In this document: positions 6,149 through 10,784 of the stretch, in pieces
How the letters are laid out: every line of letters starts with the position of its first letter
Position numbering within the stretch: position 1 is the stretch's first letter
Program-made: the position numbers and the translations under genes
Assembly (NCBI GenBank): GCA_030598645.1
Contig: JAUVPN010000059.1
Span: forward strand, 1-10,784
Direction: 5' to 3'
Length of the DNA stretch: 10,784 nt
Source of the DNA: Hyphomicrobium sp.
GTDB lineage: Bacteria > Pseudomonadota > Alphaproteobacteria > Rhizobiales > Hyphomicrobiaceae
The notes under the pieces: model-generated
The model's database searches: none
What the model saw: the letters and a program-made list of their open reading frames with translations, nothing else
What the model was told of the DNA's origin: nothing

Positions 6149-6699
6149 ATATTCCCAACTTCATTTCGCTGGGCCGAGTCATCCTGGTGCCCATTGTATT
6201 CTGGCTGTTGGTAACAGGCGAGACGCAAGCTGCTTTCTTCGCTTTCGTTATTGCCGGAATCTCCGACGCCGTGGACGGCTATCTTGCCAAGACATTTGGT
6301 TGGAAAACAGAACTTGGCGCCTATCTAGACCCCCTCGCAGATAAGCTCTTAATCGTTAGTATTTTTCTGGCTCTTGGCGTTGGGGGAAAGCTGCCGCTCT
6401 GGCTCGTCATTGCGGTTGTCTCGCGCGACATACTGATTGTCATGGCCATCGTTTTATCATGGCTGTTGAGCAATCCTGTCCGCATCCGTCCGCTGGCCGT
6501 CAGCAAGGCCAACACTGTTTCGCAAATCGTCTTGGCGGCGGTGGTGCTGGCTGATGAGGCGTTTGGGCTAGGCCTCCATTGGGTCCGGTCTGCGATGGTC
6601 TGGGTGACGGGTGCCCTAACGCTCGCCTCGCTTGCTGCCTACTTGCACTCTTGGTTGCTACATATGTCCGGCTACGAATCATCAGGTCGTGGCGGCTGA
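6145..6699 (+). CDS. CDP-alcohol phosphatidyltransferase family membrane protein
   Basis: Enzymes of this family move a phosphatidyl group from CDP-diacylglycerol, or a related CDP-alcohol, onto an acceptor alcohol in the inner membrane; phosphatidylglycerophosphate synthase PgsA is the best-known member. From the TTG at 6145 the product is 184 residues. It opens with NIPNFISLGRVILVP, as PgsA-like proteins do, and has several hydrophobic segments (about residues 10-24, 28-41, 68-80, 84-107, 126-138 and 150-173). The active-site motif is complete in spacing: D41, D44-G45, A48-K49, then eight residues, G58, D62 and D66. The usual Arg of the DGxxAR element is Lys49, a conservative change. A GTG at 5992, overlapping the preceding stop, would give a 235-residue form but lacks family support. 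Because alphaproteobacteria often carry more than one member of this family, I give no gene symbol; the acceptor substrate is not determinable here. Confidence 0.88.
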   Translation: MNIPNFISLGRVILVPIVFWLLVTGETQAAFFAFVIAGISDAVDGYLAKTFGWKTELGAYLDPLADKLLIVSIFLALGVGGKLPLWLVIAVVSRDILIVMAIVLSWLLSNPVRIRPLAVSKANTVSQIVLAAVVLADEAFGLGLHWVRSAMVWVTGALTLASLAAYLHSWLLHMSGYESSGRGG

Positions 6700-6749
6700 A
6701 CGTCTATCTCACCAGCTACGTCAATCAAAGCGATGATGCGAATTTAGAA

Positions 6750-6778
6750 AACGAACCTGAATTGGAGAACCCTTCGTT
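6750..6778 (+). promoter_or_regulatory. Possible stem-loop presenting the hdaA ribosome site
   Basis: AACGAA (6750-6755) and TTCGTT (6773-6778) are perfect complements separated by 17 bases. The loop contains GGAG (6764-6767), the only good ribosome site for hdaA, which otherwise stands an unusually long 14 bases from the ATG at 6782. Folding would leave the site in the loop and shorten the effective distance to the start. The stem is A/U-rich and weak, so this is tentative. Confidence 0.2.
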
Positions 6779-6781
6779 CCT

Positions 6782-7474
6782 ATGACCGCAGTGCCCCGTC
6801 AGCTCGTCCTCGATCTCGCGCACCGTCAGGCCCTCGGTGCGGAAGACTTCCTGGTGAGTCACTCTAATGCGGCTGCTGTAGAACTTATTGATCGCTGGCC
6901 CGACTGGCCGGGTCCATCCGCCATTGTTATTGGAACACAGGGGTGTGGCAAGTCCCACTTGGCACACGTGTGGCGGCTTCGTTCCTCGGCAAGGCTGGTT
7001 GCTGCCGGCACTCTGAAGGACGCAGCCGTGGCCGAGCTCGCTGATGGCAGTGCCTTAGTAGTGGAAGACATTGACCGCGGTATCGCTGAGGAGCAAGCGC
7101 TCTTTCATTTGCTCAATCGCGCGCGCGAGAGCAAGCTTGCGGTCTTAATAACCTCGCGCGTGGCCCCTGGAGACCTATCGTTCGCGATCCCTGATCTTCG
7201 CTCCCGTATGCGTGCGCTCCCCCTTGTGGAGGTGCAGCGGCCTGATGAGGCTCTCCTTAAGGCGGTGTTGGTGAAATTATTTGCTGACCGACAACTAGAT
7301 GTTGAACCGTCCGTGATCGAATACTTGTGCTTGCGTATGGAACGGTCCATGGAGGAGGCAGATCGCCTAGTGGGCACAATCGATCGGCTGGCACTCGCTA
7401 TGCATCGCAAGGTAACTAAGTCGCTGGCGGCCGAGGCGCTGGCGAGCGCAGGCGCCAAAGATGAACAAGAGTGA
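6782..7474 (+). CDS. hdaA: HdaA, DnaA-related regulator of replication initiation
   Basis: HdaA/Hda proteins are single AAA+ modules related to DnaA. Bound to the DNA polymerase sliding clamp, they stimulate ATP hydrolysis by DnaA and so prevent re-initiation. The 230-residue product begins with a clamp-binding motif QLVLDL (residues 7-12). It has Walker A GTQGCGKS (51-58), Walker B LVVEDID (92-98), sensor 1 around LITSR (122-126), the box VII arginine in DLRSRM (R142 the likely finger), and a sensor 2 arginine region near 188. It lacks the DnaA DNA-binding domain IV, which separates it from dnaA itself. Residue 55 in the Walker A loop is Cys where Ser or Thr is more usual. An in-frame TGA at 6758 and the absence of other upstream start codons leave ATG 6782 as the start. 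It sits 82 bp after the phosphatidyltransferase gene and 88 bp before ppk, in the same direction. Confidence 0.9.
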   Translation: MTAVPRQLVLDLAHRQALGAEDFLVSHSNAAAVELIDRWPDWPGPSAIVIGTQGCGKSHLAHVWRLRSSARLVAAGTLKDAAVAELADGSALVVEDIDRGIAEEQALFHLLNRARESKLAVLITSRVAPGDLSFAIPDLRSRMRALPLVEVQRPDEALLKAVLVKLFADRQLDVEPSVIEYLCLRMERSMEEADRLVGTIDRLALAMHRKVTKSLAAEALASAGAKDEQE

Positions 7475-7562
7475 CGAGCACCTACGGTCGCACACAGTTG
7501 TTACGATGCTGTTTTACTCTCTCCATTAATTGCGCTTAGAGTTGGGGATGGCGGAGCAGAAT

Positions 7563-9758
7563 ATGGCAACTGCAAAAAACAGAGTGCTTAAGAGGCCGCA
7601 GCCTAAGGCGGCGCAATCACAGGAGACGCCACCGGAGGGCCCGGCTCGTTTCTACAATCGTGAGCTATCGTGGCTCCAATTCAACCGGCGCGTCCTGTTG
7701 GAGGCTCAGAACGAGTGTCATCCTTTGCTTGAGCGCTTGCGCTTCCTGTCGATCTCAGCCTCGAACCTCGACGAATTCTATATGGTGCGCGTAGCTGGCG
7801 TGTATGGTCAGGTGTCGGCCGGCGTACAAACGCTGTCGCAAGATGGGCTCACGCCTGCGCAGCAACTTCGCGCTATCAACCGCTTTGCCGCGGGCCTTGT
7901 CGACGACAAGCAGGCGTGCTGGCGCCAGCTCAGAGAGGAGTTGGCGCAAGCCGGTATCCATATCCTCGAACCGAAGGATTTGAGCGCCGAAGACTGCAGC
8001 TGGCTGCGACGACTATTCCTAGCGCATATCTTTCCTATCCTGACGCCGATCGCCGCTGACCCGGCACATCCATTCCCTTTCATTCTCAACAAGGGGCTTG
8101 TCATAGTCGTCGAATTGCAACGCGAGAGCGATGGCAAGATAATGAACGGACTGATCCCGATTCCGGGACAGCTTGAGCGCTTTATTCGGCTCGGCGGGCC
8201 CGACGGTGAAGGACCAGAGCTGCGCTTCATTCGCGTCGAGACGCTAATTGGCCTCTTTATCGAGGAGCTGTTTTCCGGTTTCCAAATTAAGAGCCAAGGT
8301 GCCTTTCGAGTATTGCGTGACAGCGACATCGAGATTCAGGAGGAAGCGGAGGATCTCGTCCTCTCCTATGAGACTGCGCTCAAGCGCCGTCGCCGCGGAC
8401 ACGTGATTCGTCTCGAACTTGAGTCCGCGATGCCAAACCGCCTAAAGCGGTTCGTTGTGGAGGAATTGGAGGTCGGCGAGGAGGCACTATTCATCAAAGA
8501 TGGCCTGCTAGCGCTTGCCGATACGTCACAGCTTATCGTATCCGATCGGCCAGAGCTCCTTTTCAAGCCATTTAGTAGCCGTTTTCCTGAGCGTATCCGC
8601 GAGTTCAATGGCGATTGTTTTGCCGCCGTGCGCAACAAGGACATCATCGTCCACCATCCATACGAGTCTTTCGATGTCGTCGTGCAGTACCTGCGCCAGG
8701 CCGTGGCCGATCCGAATGTCATGGCCATCAAGTGGACCCTCTACCGTACCTCGCGCGACAGCCCCATTGTGAAAGCGCTCAAAGAGGCCGTCGAGGCGGG
8801 TAAATCGGTAACTGCCGTGGTCGAGCTAAAGGCTCGCTTTGATGAAGCGGCCAACATCCGCTGGGCACGCGATTTGGAAAACGCTGGCGTGCATGTCGTA
8901 TACGGCTTCATCGAGCTCAAGACACACGCCAAGCTCGGTATTGTCGTGCGGCGTGAAGGGGAGGAGCTGACCACATACTGTCACATCGGTACTGGCAATT
9001 ACCACCCGCAGACGGCGCGCGTTTACACCGACCTCTCGTTATTTACGACCGACCCGATTATCGCGCGCGATGTTACGCGCATTATGAACTTCGTGACGGG
9101 TTACGGAGAGCCAGCCGAATTGCAGTTAATGGCGGCAAGCCCCCACGGTATCCGCGATCGAATCGTCGCGCACATCCACGAAGAGATCGAACATGCTAAG
9201 GCCGGCCGGCCAGCCGCCATCTGGATGAAGATGAATGCGCTGGTTGATGGTAAGATTATCACCACCCTTTATGAGGCGAGCCAGGCTGGAGTGATTATCG
9301 ACTTAGTGGTGCGCGGTGTATGCTGTTTGCGCCCTGAAGTGCCGGGGCTATCGGACAATATTCGCGTCAAGAGCATCATTGGACGCTTTCTGGAGCACTC
9401 GCGCATTTACTGCTTCGGGCGCGGCGAGGGCTTGCCTTCACCGAACGCGGCCGTCTACATCAGCTCTGCGGACATGATGCCGCGCAATCTTGACCGGCGT
9501 GTCGAAGCCATGGTGCCGATTAAGAATGCTACCGTGCACGAACAAGTTCTTGACCAGATCATGGTCGCGAACTTGAAGGACAACCAGCAGAGCTGGCGGA
9601 TAACGGCAGATGGCTCTTCGGAGCGGATCTTACCGGCCAACGGAGAGGATGCCTTCAACGCGCATAAGTATTTCCTCACCAATCCGAGTCTCTCGGGTCG
9701 AGGTCAAGCGCTGAAGGAGAATTTTCCGCCCCGCTTCAAACTGCTCGCCAAAGACTAA
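7563..9758 (+). CDS. ppk: Polyphosphate kinase 1
   Basis: PPK1 reversibly polymerises the terminal phosphate of ATP into inorganic polyphosphate, using a phosphohistidine intermediate. From the ATG at 7563 the protein has 731 residues, usual for the family. The N-terminal domain starts at [16 protein letters not shown]. The first catalytic domain carries THAKLG with H455, the predicted phosphorylated histidine, preceded by the [12 protein letters not shown] stretch. The second carries LEHSRIY with H612. The spacing of the two histidines (157 residues) equals that of E. coli H435 and H592. I chose ATG 7563 because GGAG at 7553-7556 lies six bases upstream; ATG 7548 and TTG 7530 in the same frame are weaker alternatives that add 5 or 11 residues. 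ppx follows 13 bp after the stop, so the two are very likely cotranscribed. The 88-bp spacer before it shows no clear promoter, and only a poor Pho-box-like pattern. Confidence 0.97.
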   Translation: MATAKNRVLKRPQPKAAQSQETPPEGPARFYNRELSWLQFNRRVLLEAQNECHPLLERLRFLSISASNLDEFYMVRVAGVYGQVSAGVQTLSQDGLTPAQQLRAINRFAAGLVDDKQACWRQLREELAQAGIHILEPKDLSAEDCSWLRRLFLAHIFPILTPIAADPAHPFPFILNKGLVIVVELQRESDGKIMNGLIPIPGQLERFIRLGGPDGEGPELRFIRVETLIGLFIEELFSGFQIKSQGAFRVLRDSDIEIQEEAEDLVLSYETALKRRRRGHVIRLELESAMPNRLKRFVVEELEVGEEALFIKDGLLALADTSQLIVSDRPELLFKPFSSRFPERIREFNGDCFAAVRNKDIIVHHPYESFDVVVQYLRQAVADPNVMAIKWTLYRTSRDSPIVKALKEAVEAGKSVTAVVELKARFDEAANIRWARDLENAGVHVVYGFIELKTHAKLGIVVRREGEELTTYCHIGTGNYHPQTARVYTDLSLFTTDPIIARDVTRIMNFVTGYGEPAELQLMAASPHGIRDRIVAHIHEEIEHAKAGRPAAIWMKMNALVDGKIITTLYEASQAGVIIDLVVRGVCCLRPEVPGLSDNIRVKSIIGRFLEHSRIYCFGRGEGLPSPNAAVYISSADMMPRNLDRRVEAMVPIKNATVHEQVLDQIMVANLKDNQQSWRITADGSSERILPANGEDAFNAHKYFLTNPSLSGRGQALKENFPPRFKLLAKD

Positions 9759-9760
9759 TT

Positions 9761-9765
9761 AGGGG
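9761..9765 (+). promoter_or_regulatory. Ribosome binding site that decides the ppx TTG start
   Basis: AGGGG at 9761-9765, immediately after the ppk stop, stands six bases before a TTG at 9772. No ATG or GTG lies in this frame between the ppk stop and the first conserved ppx residues, so this site supports the TTG start. Confidence 0.6.
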
Positions 9766-9771
9766 CCTGAT

Positions 9772-10784
9772 TTGACGAGCTTGGAGCGGTTGTTCGGAGG
9801 TCCCGGCCGCATATCATCGGAGTTAGAGCCCCTTGGTGTTATCGACATCGGCTCAAACTCTGTTCGCCTCGTCGTCTATGAGGGGGCGGTGCGCTCTCCG
9901 GCCACCCTTTTCAACGAAAAAGTACTGTGCGGCCTTGGTCGCGCGATTGCCAGTACTGGCAGGCTTGGCACGGAAAGCAAGGAGCGCGCGCTTGCCGCGC
10001 TAGTACGGTTTCGCTCGATTGCGCGAATACTAGAAGTAAAGAACGTTCGCGCCGTCGCAACCGCCGCCGTGCGTGATGCCTCCGACGGTCCGGAATTCAT
10101 CAAGCATGCAGAAAAGGCATGTGGCACGCGAATTGAGGTGCTTTCAGGCGAAAAGGAAGCCCAGCTCGTGGCGCAGGGCATCATGATGGGTTTTGTCGAC
10201 GCTAACGGGATAGCTGGTGATCTTGGCGGTGGGAGCCTGGAAATCATCGACCTTTCGGCAGAGAAACTTAAGGAAGCCGTAACTCTACCGCTTGGCGGTT
10301 TGCGGCTCGTCGATATCGCCGGTGCCAAAGTTGAAAAGGCCGTTCCCATTGTCGGGGCGGCCTTAGCGCGGCTGCCATGGCTGTCGAACGGCAAGGGTCG
10401 TCCGTTCTATGCCGTTGGCGGGAGTTGGCGTGCACTGGCCCGCCTGCATATGGAACAAACGAGCTATCCGCTGCACCTAACCCAAAACTATGCGATCCCC
10501 ACCGCCGAGGCGATTGCCTTTTGCGAGTTTGTCCTTGCGTCGAAAAAGCTTAGTGCCTTGTCTGGCGCTGACGATCTGGCTAAGGCGCGGCGCGAAGTGC
10601 TGCCCTATAGCGCGGTGGTTCTTGGAGAGCTGCTCAAGAGAGCGAAGCCAAGTCAGGTCCTCTTTTCTGTTTTCGGTATTCGCGAGGGTTTACTGTTTAG
10701 TCTTTTACCTCCGCACGAGCGTCGTAAGGACCCTCTGATCAGTTACTGCGCCGAGCTGTCAAGCCTGCGCTCCCGTTCGATGGA
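9772..10784 (+). CDS. ppx: Exopolyphosphatase (Ppx/GppA family), 3' truncated by window end
   Basis: Ppx removes terminal phosphates from polyphosphate; GppA relatives act on pppGpp. The frame opens with TTG at 9772, 13 bp after the ppk stop, and stays open for about 337 codons to the window edge, so the C-terminus is missing. The actin-like/Hsp70-like fold is visible. VIDIGSNSVRLVVY (residues 23-36) is the first phosphate loop, TAAVRDASDG lies near 96-105, and LSGEKEAQL (124-132) contains E129, which aligns with the catalytic glutamate of E. coli Ppx. GDLGGGSLEI (149-158) is the second phosphate loop, and AVGG (about 217-220) follows. Full-length alphaproteobacterial members are about 500 residues, so roughly a third is missing. 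Placement directly behind ppk favours exopolyphosphatase over GppA, but the two activities cannot be separated by sequence here. About 20 non-conserved residues precede the first conserved strand. Confidence 0.93.
   Translation, partial: MTSLERLFGGPGRISSELEPLGVIDIGSNSVRLVVYEGAVRSPATLFNEKVLCGLGRAIASTGRLGTESKERALAALVRFRSIARILEVKNVRAVATAAVRDASDGPEFIKHAEKACGTRIEVLSGEKEAQLVAQGIMMGFVDANGIAGDLGGGSLEIIDLSAEKLKEAVTLPLGGLRLVDIAGAKVEKAVPIVGAALARLPWLSNGKGRPFYAVGGSWRALARLHMEQTSYPLHLTQNYAIPTAEAIAFCEFVLASKKLSALSGADDLAKARREVLPYSAVVLGELLKRAKPSQVLFSVFGIREGLLFSLLPPHERRKDPLISYCAELSSLRSRSM

Noticed and set aside
7461..7529. A 22-codon ATG-led frame overlapping the end of hdaA and ending just before ppk.
   Set aside because: It has no distinct ribosome site and no recognisable sequence; overlaps of this size are common by chance.
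7511..7530. Pho-box-like sequence upstream of ppk (CTGTTTT, four bases, TCTCCAT).
   Set aside because: Only about 8 of 14 consensus positions match and the second half-site is poor; not enough to propose PhoB control.
7526..7540. CtrA-like half-sites (TTAA followed by TTAG) upstream of ppk.
   Set aside because: The spacing is six rather than seven bases and the second half-site has a mismatch, so it does not meet the TTAA-N7-TTAA pattern.
9876..10394. Minus-strand open frame of 172 codons near the right end.
   Set aside because: It is a Ser/Arg/Pro-rich shadow antisense to the clearly conserved ppx coding frame.

Overview
The window looks like chromosomal housekeeping DNA from an alphaproteobacterium, most likely of the Hyphomicrobiales (Rhizobiales). 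I infer this from three things: the predicted proteins read like alphaproteobacterial versions of their families; purM and purN sit next to a DUF2066 gene, a CDP-alcohol phosphatidyltransferase gene and an hdaA gene; and the order hdaA-ppk-ppx is one I associate with that group. No transposase, integrase, phage gene, CRISPR array, tRNA or rRNA is visible.

Layout, left to right. Positions 1-243 hold no convincing gene but contain a plausible promoter for ndk. Two plus-strand genes follow: ndk (nucleoside diphosphate kinase) and a RibD-C/dihydrofolate-reductase-family reductase. Three minus-strand genes come next: a 461-residue cytochrome P450 convergent with the reductase gene, then purN, then purM (transcription order purM, purN, P450). 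A 110-bp divergent spacer separates purM from a plus-strand series that runs to the right edge: a secreted DUF2066 protein, a membrane CDP-alcohol phosphatidyltransferase, the DnaA regulator HdaA, polyphosphate kinase PPK1, and an exopolyphosphatase (Ppx/GppA) cut off by the window end.

Functionally, purM and purN are the fifth and third steps of IMP synthesis, and ndk equilibrates the nucleoside triphosphate pools fed by that pathway. ppk and ppx make and degrade polyphosphate, and HdaA with the sliding clamp would turn off DnaA-ATP after initiation. The P450 is the one accessory-looking gene. It has no ferredoxin or reductase partner here and is preceded by two short palindromes that could be operators.

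I found no clearly new multi-gene system. The points most worth a second look are: non-ATG starts at three of the five right-hand genes; a hairpin plus possible 31-codon leader ORF that ends in a TTGA overlap with the phosphatidyltransferase start; the twin palindromes ahead of the P450; and the physical link between DnaA control and polyphosphate genes.
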